Below the pieces are notes generated by a model. It was given only the letters and a program-made list of their open reading frames with translations, did no database searches and was not told the origin of the DNA. Of a stretch of DNA of 64,000 nucleotides, positions 54,177-63,631 are shown piece by piece. The first letter of the stretch is position 1; each line of letters begins with the position of its first letter. Source of the DNA: a bacterium. Its GTDB lineage: Bacteria; Krumholzibacteriota; Krumholzibacteriia; LZORAL124-64-63. The DNA lies in the NCBI GenBank assembly GCA_016703265.1, contig JADJCK010000007.1, positions 62,001 through 126,000 of the forward strand, given 5' to 3'. Position numbers and translations under genes: made by a program.

Positions 54177-56186
54177 ATGGACGTCAGTACTGGCAGCAAG
54201 AGCCTGCCCGAGAACGCCTACCGGGCGCTCAAGCCCGGAGAAAAGTACATCCCGGTGGTCCCGGCCGATTCCATCGTGCCTGAGATCACCGGCTACTCCC
54301 TGACGATGGGCCTGATCTTCGCGGTCGTCTTCTCGGCGGCGGCGGCCTACCTGGGCCTGAAGATCGGCCAGGTGTTCGAGGCGGCGATCCCGATCACGAT
54401 CCTGGCGATCGGTGTCTCGGCCGGTCTCGGCAAGAAGAACGCGCTGCAGCAGCACGTCATGATCCAGTCGATCGGCTCGGCCTCGGGCGTGGTCGTGGCC
54501 GGCGCCATCTTCACGCTGCCGGGCCTGTACATCCTGGGCCTGGAAGACCGCACGAACTTCCTGCAGATGTGCCTGACCTCGCTGCTGGGCGGATTCCTGG
54601 GCATCGTCCTGCTGATCCCCTTCCGCAAGTACTTCGTCGACGACATGCACGGCGAGTTCCCGTTCCCCGAAGCTACGGCCTCGACGGAAGTGCTGATGGC
54701 CGGCGAAGCGGGCGGCGACCAGGCGACGGTGCTGGTCAAGAGCGGTGGCATCGCGATGTTGTTCCAGCTCCTGAGCGCCCAGACGATCGGCCTCTGGCGC
54801 GAGACGTTCTCGACGACGGCGTACGGACTCGGCGAGAAGCTGTCGCGTAGCATCCGCCTCGAGTACAACATGCTGACCGAGGCCGCGGTGCTGGGCCTCG
54901 GCTACATCATCGGCCTGCGCTATTCGCTGATCATTGCCTGCGGCTCGTTCCTGAGCTGGTGGGTGCTGGTGCCGATGATCGGCATCCTGGGCAAGGGCGT
55001 GCACGTGGGCGATACGGTCTTCCAGCTCCCGGCGCTGCTCGACCTGAGCACGACCCAGATCTTCCGCAACTTCGTGCGGCCGGTGGGCATCGGCGCCATC
55101 GCCATGTCGGGCATGATCGGCGTGTGGAAGAGCCGCAAGATCATCGCCGGCGCCATCAAGCTGGCCGCCTCGGCCGGCAAGCAGAAGCAGGCAACGACCG
55201 AGGTGCGTACGCAGCGCGACATGCCGGCCAAGCTCGTCACCATGCTGACCATGGCCGTGCTCGGCGCCGTGTTCCTGTATTTCTGGTTCATCGTCAAGGT
55301 CTCGCTGCTGCAGGCGGTCACCGGCCTGGCCATCGTCGGTTTCATCTCGTTCCTGTTCACGACGGTGGCCGCGCGCGCCATCGCCATCGTCGGCAGCAAC
55401 CCGGTATCGGGCATGACGCTGATGACGCTGATCATCAGTTCGGTGATCCTGCGCTCGGTCGGTCTTCGCGACGAGGACGGCATGGTCGCGGCGCTGCTGA
55501 TCGGCGGCGTCGTCTGCACCGCGCTGTCGATGAGCGGCGGCTTCATCAGCGACCTCAAGATCGGCTACTGGCTGGGCACCACGCCGGCCACGCAGCAGAA
55601 GTGGAAGTTCCTGGGCACGATCGTCTCGGCGATCTCGGTGACCGGCGTGATCCTGCTGCTGAACGAGGCCTACACGTTCACGGGCGGGCAGCTCCAGGCG
55701 CCGCAGGCCAACGCGATGGCTGCCGTGATCAAGCCGCTGATGACCGGCACCCCGGCGCCGTGGCTGCTCTACATGGCCGGCATCTTCATGGCGCTGATCC
55801 TGCAGTGGACCGGCCTGCCCGCGCTGGCCTTCGCCCTGGGCATGTACCTGCCGCTGGAAGTGAACACGCCGGTGCTGGTGGGTGGCCTCATCGCCTGGTT
55901 CGTCACGCGCAACGGCACCGACGAGCAGAAGGCGAAGCGGAACGACCGCGGTACGCTCATGGCGTCTGGTTTCGTGGCGGGCGGCGCGATCATGGGCGTG
56001 CTCGCGGCCCTCATCAAGTACGTCGGCGGCAACGTCGCGGGGGACAATTCCTGGAGCGTGGCGCAGGCCCTCGGGTTGCACCACTGGGCCGAGGAAATGC
56101 CCCTCTCGGCAACGGTCACATTGCTGTGCTTCTTCGGCCTGGCCTATTACCTGTACTGGGGTGCGCGCAGGGCGGCGAAGGACTGA
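54177..56186 (+). CDS. OPT-family oligopeptide transporter
   Basis: ATG 54177 follows GCGGAGG; the open frame extends upstream to 53844 without merit. The 669-residue protein has about sixteen membrane segments and family motifs such as EITGYSLTMGLIFAVVFSAA, AAYLGLKIGQVFEAAIPITI and MHGEFPFPEATASTEVLMAG. Bacterial OPT proteins take up peptides or metal chelates by proton symport. Divergence from pepT supports a peptide substrate. Confidence 0.92.
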   Translation: MDVSTGSKSLPENAYRALKPGEKYIPVVPADSIVPEITGYSLTMGLIFAVVFSAAAAYLGLKIGQVFEAAIPITILAIGVSAGLGKKNALQQHVMIQSIGSASGVVVAGAIFTLPGLYILGLEDRTNFLQMCLTSLLGGFLGIVLLIPFRKYFVDDMHGEFPFPEATASTEVLMAGEAGGDQATVLVKSGGIAMLFQLLSAQTIGLWRETFSTTAYGLGEKLSRSIRLEYNMLTEAAVLGLGYIIGLRYSLIIACGSFLSWWVLVPMIGILGKGVHVGDTVFQLPALLDLSTTQIFRNFVRPVGIGAIAMSGMIGVWKSRKIIAGAIKLAASAGKQKQATTEVRTQRDMPAKLVTMLTMAVLGAVFLYFWFIVKVSLLQAVTGLAIVGFISFLFTTVAARAIAIVGSNPVSGMTLMTLIISSVILRSVGLRDEDGMVAALLIGGVVCTALSMSGGFISDLKIGYWLGTTPATQQKWKFLGTIVSAISVTGVILLLNEAYTFTGGQLQAPQANAMAAVIKPLMTGTPAPWLLYMAGIFMALILQWTGLPALAFALGMYLPLEVNTPVLVGGLIAWFVTRNGTDEQKAKRNDRGTLMASGFVAGGAIMGVLAALIKYVGGNVAGDNSWSVAQALGLHHWAEEMPLSATVTLLCFFGLAYYLYWGARRAAKD

Positions 56187-56228
56187 CGATTCCCGCCTGG
56201 CGCCACGGCCGGGCATGGACTGTAACGG

Positions 56229-56258
56229 GGCCGCCGCCGACTGGCGGCGGCCTCCTCT
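56229..56258 (+). terminator. GC-rich terminator after the OPT gene
   Basis: GGCCGCCGCC (56229-56238) and GGCGGCGGCC (56243-56252) form a perfect 10-bp stem with loop GACT, followed by TCCTCT. The stem core is the same as in the trxA and C25 peptidase terminators. Confidence 0.7.
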
Positions 56259-56271
56259 AATGGAGATGCAG

Positions 56272-56757
56272 ATGAACTGTCCCTGCGGATCGGCGGCCGA
56301 GTACGCCGCCTGTTGCGAGCCGATCATCAAGGGCACGAGCCCGGCGGCCACAGCCGAGCAGCTCATGCGCGCCCGGTACTCCGCCTATACGCAGGTGGAG
56401 ATGGAGTTCCTGCAGGAATCGCTGCATCCCGACTCGCGGGGCGACAGCGATCCCGAGGGCGCGCGCGACTGGGCCCAGAACAGCGCCTGGCACGGCCTGG
56501 TGGTGCTGAACACCGAGGACGGCGGGCCGGACGACGACAAGGGCACGGTCGAGTTCATCGCTTCGTATACTTACGAGGGCGAGGACAAGCAGTATCGCGA
56601 GGTGGCCGAGTTCGAGCGTGTCGACGGCCAGTGGCATTTCCGCGCGGGACGCCCGGCGCTCCGCAAGCCGATCGTGCGTGAGGAACCGAAAGTCGGGCGC
56701 AACGATGCCTGCCCGTGCGGCAGTGGTCGCAAGTACAAGCGCTGCTGCGGCGCCTGA
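56272..56757 (+). CDS. YchJ-family SEC-C zinc protein
   Basis: ATG 56272 is preceded by GGAG; ATGs at 56260 and 56266 are in frame alternatives. The N-terminus MNCPCGSAAEYAACCEPIIK and the C-terminus GRNDACPCGSGRKYKRCCGA are two SEC-C zinc motifs around an NTF2-like middle (ARYSAYTQVEMEFLQESLHP). This is the UPF0225/YchJ layout. The function is not established. The gene follows a terminator, so it must have its own promoter, which I cannot identify. Confidence 0.88.
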   Translation: MNCPCGSAAEYAACCEPIIKGTSPAATAEQLMRARYSAYTQVEMEFLQESLHPDSRGDSDPEGARDWAQNSAWHGLVVLNTEDGGPDDDKGTVEFIASYTYEGEDKQYREVAEFERVDGQWHFRAGRPALRKPIVREEPKVGRNDACPCGSGRKYKRCCGA

Positions 56758-56776
56758 GCGCCGCCGTCGCGCCCTG

Positions 56777-58546
56777 ATGCGCCGGGCGGCGGCCCTGGTC
56801 CTGGCGGGCCTGGGCTTCGTCGCCATGGCAGCCGGCTCGGCCGCAGCGACCGAATCCGAAGCGCCGCCGGCCGCCGCCGAACGTTCCTGGCTGTCCCGCA
56901 CCATCCACCGCTACTTCAGCAACGAGGAGCCCGCCGGCCGGGAGCTCGGCGGCCAGGCCGTCGCGCTGTCCGACCGCTACGTGGCGTATGCCGGGCGCAC
57001 CATCGCGGTGGTCATCGTGCACCAGGTCGACCGCCTGCGCCCGGACGATGCGCCGCGCGGCGAATTGATGTCGTCGATGGCGCGCGCGCTCCGGCCCTAC
57101 ACGCGCGAGAGCGTGCTGCGCCAGTACCTGCTTTTCCACCAGGGCGAGGTGCTCGACCCCCTGAAGCTGGCCGATTCCGAGCGCCTCCTGCGCGGCATCG
57201 AGTACGTGGCCGACGTCCGCCTGCACGTGGTGCCCCTGACCGGTGCCGAGGACGAGGTGGCGGTCGTGGTCGAGATCCGCGACCGGCTGCCTGTGGGCGT
57301 GCGCTGGACCGCCCGCGACGTCGACCGGTTCGAGGCGGGGCTGTTCCACTCCAATGTGGGCGGGCTCGACATGCGCCTGGCTGCCGACCTTCGCTACCGC
57401 CGGAACGTGACCCCGGAGACGGGTTGGGGCGGCGAGCTGCGAAAGCGCAACATGGGCGGCTCGTTCGTCGACGCGCAGCTGGGCTACGAGGATTCGTGGC
57501 GCGGCCTGGAGCGCCGCGCGGCGTTCATCCGCGAAGAGGCCCATCCGGACATCCGCTGGGTGGGCGGGCTGTCGTGGAACGAGCGGCTCGAGCGCGACCC
57601 GACCCGCGAGGCCGTGCAGGTCGATGTCGCCGACGGCTGGGTCGGCCGCGTGATCCGCCTGCACGGCGACCCGGATGCCGCCCGGGGCACGCGGCCGGTG
57701 CTGGTGCCCGCCGTGGGCTGGGCCCGCGTTCACCACGACCGGCGGCCCGCAGTGACGCCCGACAGCAACCTGGCCTGGCACGACAGCCGCCAGCTGCTCG
57801 CGGGACTGACGCTGGCGCGCACGCGTGACTATCGCACCAGCTTCCTGGACGGCCTCGGCGAAACCGAGAACCTGAGCGGTGGGCAGGGCCTCAAGCTGTC
57901 GGTGGCCTATGTGGACGGCGAGTTCCGCGACCGCACCGGCATCTTCCTGCAGGGCTGGCGGCAGGCCGTGCGCGGGCGCGGCGACGTGCTGAACCTGGGC
58001 CTGGATGCGGGCGGTTTCCTGCGCGACGGCCGCCTGGAGGACGCCACGTTGCGCGCGGCGGCGCACTACGTGTCGCCGCTCCTCGGCGGCGGGCGCTGGC
58101 CGTCGCGACTGCTGGCCGGAATGCGCTACCACCGCGCCGTGCGCTCGACCGGCGGCGAATCCCTGTCGCTGGCCGAGGGACTGGGCCCGCGGGCGTTCGA
58201 CCTGCCGCTGCTCGTGGGCGACCGGCGGCTGGCCCTGGACACCGAGTGGCGCCTGTTTCCGCCCTGGGCCGTCTACGGCTTCCGCTGCCAGGTCTTCGGC
58301 TACGCCGATGCGGCGCTGATCGCCGGACGGGGAAGCTCACTGGGTGACCAGCCCGTGCGGGCCAGCGCCGGGCTGGGCCTGCGGCTGGGAAACCCGGACC
58401 TGGTGCTGCCGGTGCTCGAGCTGCGGGTGGCCTTCCTGAGCGGCATGGACGATAATGCCGCCGGGATCGTGCTGTCGGCCGGGAACTTCGCGGCGCCCGA
58501 GACACGACTCCCCGGCTCCCGGCCGGGACGCTTCGACTTCCGCTGA
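56777..58546 (+). CDS. POTRA-containing outer-membrane barrel protein
   Basis: ATG 56777 gives a signal peptide (MRRAAALVLAGLGFVAMAAG). An earlier start at 56707 would overlap the YchJ gene. A POTRA-like segment lies near residues 95-170 (RALRPYTRESVLRQYLLFHQ, DSERLLRGIEYVADVRLHVV, VVVEIRDRLPVGV). About 400 residues of amphipathic strands follow and end RPGRFDFR. This is a BamA/TamA/ShlB-like arrangement with a single POTRA, and a substrate or export role cannot be told. It is separated from the oxidoreductase gene by 8 bp. Confidence 0.65.
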   Translation: MRRAAALVLAGLGFVAMAAGSAAATESEAPPAAAERSWLSRTIHRYFSNEEPAGRELGGQAVALSDRYVAYAGRTIAVVIVHQVDRLRPDDAPRGELMSSMARALRPYTRESVLRQYLLFHQGEVLDPLKLADSERLLRGIEYVADVRLHVVPLTGAEDEVAVVVEIRDRLPVGVRWTARDVDRFEAGLFHSNVGGLDMRLAADLRYRRNVTPETGWGGELRKRNMGGSFVDAQLGYEDSWRGLERRAAFIREEAHPDIRWVGGLSWNERLERDPTREAVQVDVADGWVGRVIRLHGDPDAARGTRPVLVPAVGWARVHHDRRPAVTPDSNLAWHDSRQLLAGLTLARTRDYRTSFLDGLGETENLSGGQGLKLSVAYVDGEFRDRTGIFLQGWRQAVRGRGDVLNLGLDAGGFLRDGRLEDATLRAAAHYVSPLLGGGRWPSRLLAGMRYHRAVRSTGGESLSLAEGLGPRAFDLPLLVGDRRLALDTEWRLFPPWAVYGFRCQVFGYADAALIAGRGSSLGDQPVRASAGLGLRLGNPDLVLPVLELRVAFLSGMDDNAAGIVLSAGNFAAPETRLPGSRPGRFDFR

Positions 58547-58554
58547 CCGAACGG

Positions 58555-59604
58555 ATGAACATGTCCCAGGACCTGATGCGCCAGGTGTGGATGCGGCGGC
58601 GGGGCGAGCCCTCCGTGCTCGAGGTGCGCCAGGTACCTTCGCCGCGGCCTTCGCGCGGCCAGGTGCGCCTGCGCGTGGCGTTTGCCGGGGTCAATTTCGC
58701 CGACGTCATGATGCGGCGCGGGCTGTATCCCGACGCACCGAAGCTGCCGGCGGTGGCCGGCTACGAGGTGTCCGGCACGATCGACGCCGTGGGCGACGGC
58801 GTGGACCCTGCCCTGCAGGGCCGCCCGGCAGTGGCGATGTGCAACTTCGGCGGCTACAGCGAGCAGGTCTGCGTGCCCGCCGCGCTGGCCTGGCCGCTGC
58901 CTGACGGTGCGGACCTGCGCGCGGCGGCCGCCGTGCCGGTGAACTACCTGACCGCGTGGCAGATGGTGCGCGTGATGGCTCCCGTGGCGCCGGGCGGCAC
59001 GGTGCTGGTGCAGTCGGCCGGCGGCGGCGTCGGGCAGGCCGTCGTGCAGCTCTGCGCGATTACGGGCGTCAGGGTGATCGGCTCGGCCTCGCCGTCGAAG
59101 CACGACGAGTTGCGCGCGCAGGGACTGGCCTTCGTCTTCGACTCGGGACTGGCCGGCTATGCGCCGCTCGTGCGCGAGGCGACGGGCGGCCGCGGCGTCG
59201 AAGCCGCGCTTGAGCCGCGCAATGGCCGCTGGATCCTGGAAAGCTACAAGTGCCTGTCGCGCTGCGGCCACCTGGTGCTGTTCGGCTTTGCGGGCGCCGC
59301 CACCGGCAGCAGCTCGGGCATCCTGTCGTCGCTGCGGACGCTGGCGCAGGTGCCCTGGCTTTCGATCAACCCGATACGGTTGATGAACGACAACCGCTCG
59401 CTGGGCGGCGTCAACCTGGGACGCATGTGGGACGAGGGCGCGCGCACCGGCGCCTGGATGGAAGCGCTGCTGGCCCTGCTGGCCGACGGCGCGATCGCTC
59501 CGCGCATCGACAGCGTGTTTCCGTTCGCGGAAGCCGCGCGGGCGCACGAGAAGCTCGAGGTGCGCACCAGCTTCGGCAAGATCCTGCTCGAGCCCGGCTC
59601 CTGA
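58555..59604 (+). CDS. Quinone-oxidoreductase-like MDR enzyme
   Basis: The 349-residue medium-chain dehydrogenase/reductase lacks the zinc ligands. It has GVNFADVMMRRGLYPDAPKL, AGYEVSGTIDAVGDG and the NADPH-binding VLVQSAGGGVGQAVVQLC. A VAT-1-like C-terminal half (FGKILLEP) ends it. It is a soluble NADPH-dependent quinone or enone reductase. It sits 28 bp before the GT2 gene and may be cotranscribed. Confidence 0.88.
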   Translation: MNMSQDLMRQVWMRRRGEPSVLEVRQVPSPRPSRGQVRLRVAFAGVNFADVMMRRGLYPDAPKLPAVAGYEVSGTIDAVGDGVDPALQGRPAVAMCNFGGYSEQVCVPAALAWPLPDGADLRAAAAVPVNYLTAWQMVRVMAPVAPGGTVLVQSAGGGVGQAVVQLCAITGVRVIGSASPSKHDELRAQGLAFVFDSGLAGYAPLVREATGGRGVEAALEPRNGRWILESYKCLSRCGHLVLFGFAGAATGSSSGILSSLRTLAQVPWLSINPIRLMNDNRSLGGVNLGRMWDEGARTGAWMEALLALLADGAIAPRIDSVFPFAEAARAHEKLEVRTSFGKILLEPGS

Positions 59605-59632
59605 GCCGGGCCCGGCGGAAAGGCCCGTAACC

Positions 59633-60373
59633 GTGAAGGTGTCGGTCGCCATCATCACGAAGGACGCCGCCCGGCAGCTCGAACGCTGCCTGGCTTCGCT
59701 GACGTTCGCCGACGAGATCGTGGTGCTCGACCAGGGCAGCGCCGACGACACGGCCGCCGTCTGCGAACGCTTCGGCGCGATCCTGCATCAGGGCGCGTGG
59801 GAGGGTTTCGGGCCCACCAAGCAGCGGGCCGTCGGCCTGTGCCGCAACCGCTGGGTCTTCAACGTGGACTCGGACGAGGAAGTGTCGCCTGAGCTGGCAG
59901 CCGCCATCGCAGCGCTGCCGGAACAGCCCGCAGCGGCCGCCTTCGCGGTCAACCGGCTGAGCCGCTTCCTGGGGGGGTGGATCCGCCACTGCGGCTGGCA
60001 TCCCGACTGGGTCGTGCGGCTGTTCGATCGCGAACGCGCGTCCTTCGACGACCGCCCGGTGCACGAGAGCGTGCGCCATCCCGGCACTGCGGTGCGGCTC
60101 GGCGGATTGCTGCGGCACCATCCGTACGAGACGATGGAGCAGTACATTGCCAAGCTGGACCGCTACACTTCGCTGGCGGCCGGCGACCTGCACGCGCGCG
60201 GCCGCCGCTGCGGCCCCGGCGCCGCCGTGGTGCGGGCCGAAGCGGCCTTCTGGCGCATGTGGCTGCTGCAGGGCGGCTGGCGTGACGGCGGCCCGGGACT
60301 CGTGTTGTGCCGCGCTTCGGCCTTCTACGTCCTGGCGAAGTACGTCAAGCTCTGGCGCCTGGGGCAGGCGTGA
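59633..60373 (+). CDS. Glycosyltransferase family 2, LPS-core type
   Basis: GTG 59633 begins VKVSVAIITKDAARQLERCL. The GT-A fold shows FADEIVVLDQGSADDTAAVC and NVDSDEEVSPEL (the DxD-like metal site), and a later WHPDWVVRLFDRERA, as in WaaE/KdtX-type beta-glucosyltransferases that act on lipopolysaccharide core. The length is 246 residues. Its stop overlaps the GT9 start (GTGA). Confidence 0.88.
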   Translation: MKVSVAIITKDAARQLERCLASLTFADEIVVLDQGSADDTAAVCERFGAILHQGAWEGFGPTKQRAVGLCRNRWVFNVDSDEEVSPELAAAIAALPEQPAAAAFAVNRLSRFLGGWIRHCGWHPDWVVRLFDRERASFDDRPVHESVRHPGTAVRLGGLLRHHPYETMEQYIAKLDRYTSLAAGDLHARGRRCGPGAAVVRAEAAFWRMWLLQGGWRDGGPGLVLCRASAFYVLAKYVKLWRLGQA

Positions 60374-61417
60374 AGATCCTCGTGGCCCGCACCGACCGCC
60401 TGGGCGACCTGGTGCTCTCGCTGCCCGTGTTCGCGGTTGGTCGCGCCGCGCATCCCGACTGGCAGTTCCACGCGCTGGTGAGCCCGGCCTGTGCGCCGCT
60501 GGTCGAGAACGATCCCGCCGTGGCGGCCGTCTGGACCTGGGCAAGCGGGCGGTCCGCTCGCCGACGCCGAGCTGGTGGAGCGCCTGCGCGCGGAGCACTT
60601 CGATGCTGCGGTGCTGCTGCATTTCCGGGCGCCGCTGGCGCGGCTCCTGGCCCGCGCGGGTATCCGGCGGCGCTACGGCCCGCTTTCGAAACCCTCGAGC
60701 TGGCTGCTGCTCAACCGCGGCTCGTGGCAGCATCGATCGCGTGGCGGACGTCACGAGATGGACTTCAACCTCGATCTCCTGGCGCGCGTCGCCGGGGTGG
60801 CCGCGCCGCGGGATGCCGAGCCGCGCCTGCACCTGGGCGCGGCCCAGCTGGAGATCGGGCGCACCTTTCGCCGCCAGCGGGCGCCCGGGGCGCGCGTGGT
60901 CGCCTTCGTGCATCCGGGCTCCGGCGGCTCGGCCCTCGATTGGGACCCGGCCCGGTTCGCGGCCGTGGCGGGCCAGCTGGCGGCGCAGCCGGGCTGGCGC
61001 GTTTTCGTGACCGGCCACGGGGGCGACGGACCGGCTGTACTGGCCATGCAGGCCGCCGGGCTGGATCCGCGCGTCGAGGTGCTGCTGGACATGTACGCCT
61101 TGCGCGAGTTTCTTGGCGTGCTGTCGTCCGGCGATGTATTCCTCGGGCCCTCGACCGGTCCGCTGCACCTGGCGGGCGCGCTGGGCCTGGGTGTGGTCGG
61201 CATCTACCCGCCGGTGCCGGCCATGAGCCCCCGGCGCTGGGGGCCGCGGAGCCGCTGGAACCGGGTCCTGGTGCCCGAGGTTGGGTGTCCCGGCCGGCAC
61301 GCGTGCCTGCTGGAGCGCTGCCCGTTGCACAACTGCCTGGGTAAAGTGGGCGTGAATGCCGCAGTGGCGGCGGTGCGCGCGGTGGTCGGCGAGCGCGACG
61401 GCCTGCCGACGGCCTGA
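60370..61417 (+). CDS. Glycosyltransferase family 9 (heptosyltransferase-like), one frameshift
   Basis: GTG 60370 gives VKILVARTDRLGDLVLSLPV, the GT9 N-terminus. After VWTWASG the frame shifts at about 60545-60551 (agcgggcgg; removing one G gives ASGGPLADAELVERL). It then continues through FVHPGSGGSALDWDP, the sugar-nucleotide site, and FLGPSTGPLHLAGALGLGVV to 61417. Corrected length is about 349 residues. It would transfer heptose or a related sugar to lipid A-core. Together with the GT2 it shows that this lineage makes LPS. Confidence 0.85.
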
Positions 61418-61446
61418 CGGAGTTGGAGATCAGGAGGATGAGCGCC

Positions 61447-62526
61447 ATGGGAAAGATGTCGAACGGGGCCCGTAACCTGCTGCTGGCGGTGCTGGCGATG
61501 CTGGTGTTCGCGCTGGCCGGCCAGGCGGCTGCCCAGGCCGTTGACCCGGGTGCCACGGCGCGCCAGCTGATGGAGCAGGCGCGTCGTGCCGGCGGCAAGG
61601 GCACGATGCCGAACGCGTGGTGGGACGTGGAGGCCCTGATCCGCGGCGCGGACGAGCAGGGCGCGGCCGCGAACTGGGCGGCCGTCGAACAGGAGGCCCG
61701 CCGGCTGGTCAACGCCGCCGAGTTCCTCAACCAGATGCGGCAGCACAAGAGCGCCCTGGAAGCCCTGCTCGGGCGCTACGACCAGTCCCTGGCGGAGATC
61801 GGCGCCCTGTACGGCGTCGAGCCCTCGCCCTTGCTGGCGGGCGCCCCGGCGGCTGCCGACCTCATCGAGCGCCTCACGACCGCCAGCCTGCGCCGCCAGG
61901 TGGAGGTCGATTCGCTGCGCGTGGAGAATCGTCGCCTGGCGGGCACGGTGGGCGACCGCGCCGAGGCCCTGGAGGCGCAGGTGGCGACGCAGCAGGCCGA
62001 GATCAGCGCCCTGCGCAAGAAGCTCTGGGATACGGAACTGCGGGCGGGCATGGCCGAAGCCGACCGCTCGGCGGCCGAGTCCGTGCTCACGCGCAAGCAG
62101 CAGCGCGAGGAAGCCATCGCCGCGGTGCGGCAGGCCTTCGGCAAGGACGAGGCCGAGATCGTCGTCACCGCCGAGGGTGGCGTCGTACTGCGCGTGTTTG
62201 CGCTCTCGTTCGGCGTGGGCAGCGCCGAGCTGGGCAAGGGGCAGGACAAGCTGGTGGGCAAGATCGCCGATGCGGTCAGCCGCTTCCCGGGCGCGCCCCT
62301 GACGATCGAGGGCCACACCGACGACTCGGGTGGCCGTGACGCGAACCTGAAGCTCTCGGAGAAGCGCGCCGCGGCGGTGGCGCGCCTGCTGGAGAAGAAG
62401 CTCTCGCTCGGAAGCGGTGTCATCACCACGGTGGGCCTCGGCCCCGACCGGCCCCTGGCGCCCAACAGCACGGCGGCCGGCAAGGCGCGCAACCGGCGCA
62501 TCGACCTGGTGATCGGCGCCCAGTGA
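61447..62526 (+). CDS. OmpA-family peptidoglycan-binding protein
   Basis: The start chosen is ATG 61447, 9 bp after AGGAGG (61432-61437); an ATG at 61438 abuts the ribosome site. The signal peptide is GARNLLLAVLAMLVFALAGQ, cleaved after AAA. The middle (residues about 40-230) is helical and likely coiled coil (VEVDSLRVENRRLAGTVGDR, EALEAQVATQQAEISALRKK). The C-terminal OmpA domain has LTIEGHTDDSGGRDANLKLS and the terminal RNRRIDLVIG. It tethers the envelope to peptidoglycan. Confidence 0.88.
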   Translation: MGKMSNGARNLLLAVLAMLVFALAGQAAAQAVDPGATARQLMEQARRAGGKGTMPNAWWDVEALIRGADEQGAAANWAAVEQEARRLVNAAEFLNQMRQHKSALEALLGRYDQSLAEIGALYGVEPSPLLAGAPAAADLIERLTTASLRRQVEVDSLRVENRRLAGTVGDRAEALEAQVATQQAEISALRKKLWDTELRAGMAEADRSAAESVLTRKQQREEAIAAVRQAFGKDEAEIVVTAEGGVVLRVFALSFGVGSAELGKGQDKLVGKIADAVSRFPGAPLTIEGHTDDSGGRDANLKLSEKRAAAVARLLEKKLSLGSGVITTVGLGPDRPLAPNSTAAGKARNRRIDLVIGAQ

Positions 62527-62617
62527 TTCTTCCCGGAGGAGCCCGCCACGGCGGCTCTCCTGTTTGGCAGGCCGCGCCCCGCGGCCACGATCGTGGAACC
62601 GAAAGGAATGACCTCGC

Positions 62618-63631
62618 GTGAACATCCGGAAAATCCCCTTGCTGCTGGCGTCCGCAGCACTCCTCACCGCGACTGCGGCCCTGGCCGGTGAACCGCTGGC
62701 CGTCGGTGCTTCGCGCCATGAGGCCGAGTTCGCCGTGAACATGCTCCAGAGTTCGTACAGCAAGAACTGGAACGGCGGCGACAAGGGCTCGGTCAACTGG
62801 TCGGTGACCTTCGCAGGCCGGCATGAGAAGCAGATGAGCGCGAAGTTCAACTGGCAGAACACGCTCAAGCTGGCCTACGGCCAGAACCACCAGCAGGCCC
62901 GGGGCACGGACGGCAGCCTGACCTGGCTGCGCGCGGACAAGAACACCGACGCGATCGAGTTCGAGTCGCTCGGGCGCCTGACCGTCGCCAGTGGCTGGGA
63001 CCCGTACGTGGCGGTCGGCTTCTCGTCGCTGTTCCGCGACCTGAGTGACGCGGCGGGGCGCGACCTGAACCTGAACCCGAAGACGTTCCGCGAGTCGGCG
63101 GGCGTTTCGCGCCAGCTTGTCGCCACCGAGAAGCGGTCGCTGTCGATGCGGCTGGGCCTGGGCCTGTCGCAGAGCAGCCGGCGCTTCTTCGACGAGCCGG
63201 CGCCCTCGACGACGACGCAATCGGAGACCGCGTACACCACCAGCGCCGAACTGGTGACCGAGTACAAGTCGGCGCTGCTGGGCGATCGCGTGGCCTGGGA
63301 GTCGAAGCTGACCATCGACCGGCCCCTGACCTGGTCCGGCAAGTCGGTCTTCGAGGACGGGTTCACGTCGACGGCCGTCATGCCCGACGACATCGCCGAC
63401 TACACGACGGCGCTGGACCTGGACTGGGAGAACACGCTGTCGGCGAACATCACGAAGGTGATCTCGGTGAAGCTGTTCACGCGGTGGGTCTACGACAAGT
63501 ACGACAACTCGGTCAAGCCGTCGGTGGGCGACGACAACACGCTGGCCAACGAGGCCGACGTGCTGAACGCCATCCGCAAGGCGGGCCAGTTCAAGCAGAC
63601 GATGGCGCTCGGCTTCGGCTACAAGTTCTAG
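62618..63631 (+). CDS. DUF3078 outer-membrane beta-barrel protein
   Basis: GTG 62618 follows GAAAGGA. A signal peptide (MNIRKIPLLLASAALLTATA, cleaved after LAG) leads into FAVNMLQSSYSKNWNGGDKG, the Asn/Trp-Gly motif of DUF3078. Alternating strands end in FGYKF, a BAM-recognised C-terminus. The function is unknown; the family is frequent in Bacteroidetes-type genomes. The 3' end overlaps the convergent dehydrogenase gene by 4 bp. Confidence 0.82.
   Translation: MNIRKIPLLLASAALLTATAALAGEPLAVGASRHEAEFAVNMLQSSYSKNWNGGDKGSVNWSVTFAGRHEKQMSAKFNWQNTLKLAYGQNHQQARGTDGSLTWLRADKNTDAIEFESLGRLTVASGWDPYVAVGFSSLFRDLSDAAGRDLNLNPKTFRESAGVSRQLVATEKRSLSMRLGLGLSQSSRRFFDEPAPSTTTQSETAYTTSAELVTEYKSALLGDRVAWESKLTIDRPLTWSGKSVFEDGFTSTAVMPDDIADYTTALDLDWENTLSANITKVISVKLFTRWVYDKYDNSVKPSVGDDNTLANEADVLNAIRKAGQFKQTMALGFGYKF

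Noticed and set aside
54006..56366. 786-codon minus-strand frame opposite the OPT transporter gene
   Set aside because: Antisense His/Arg/Asp-rich translation of a membrane protein gene with clear family motifs.
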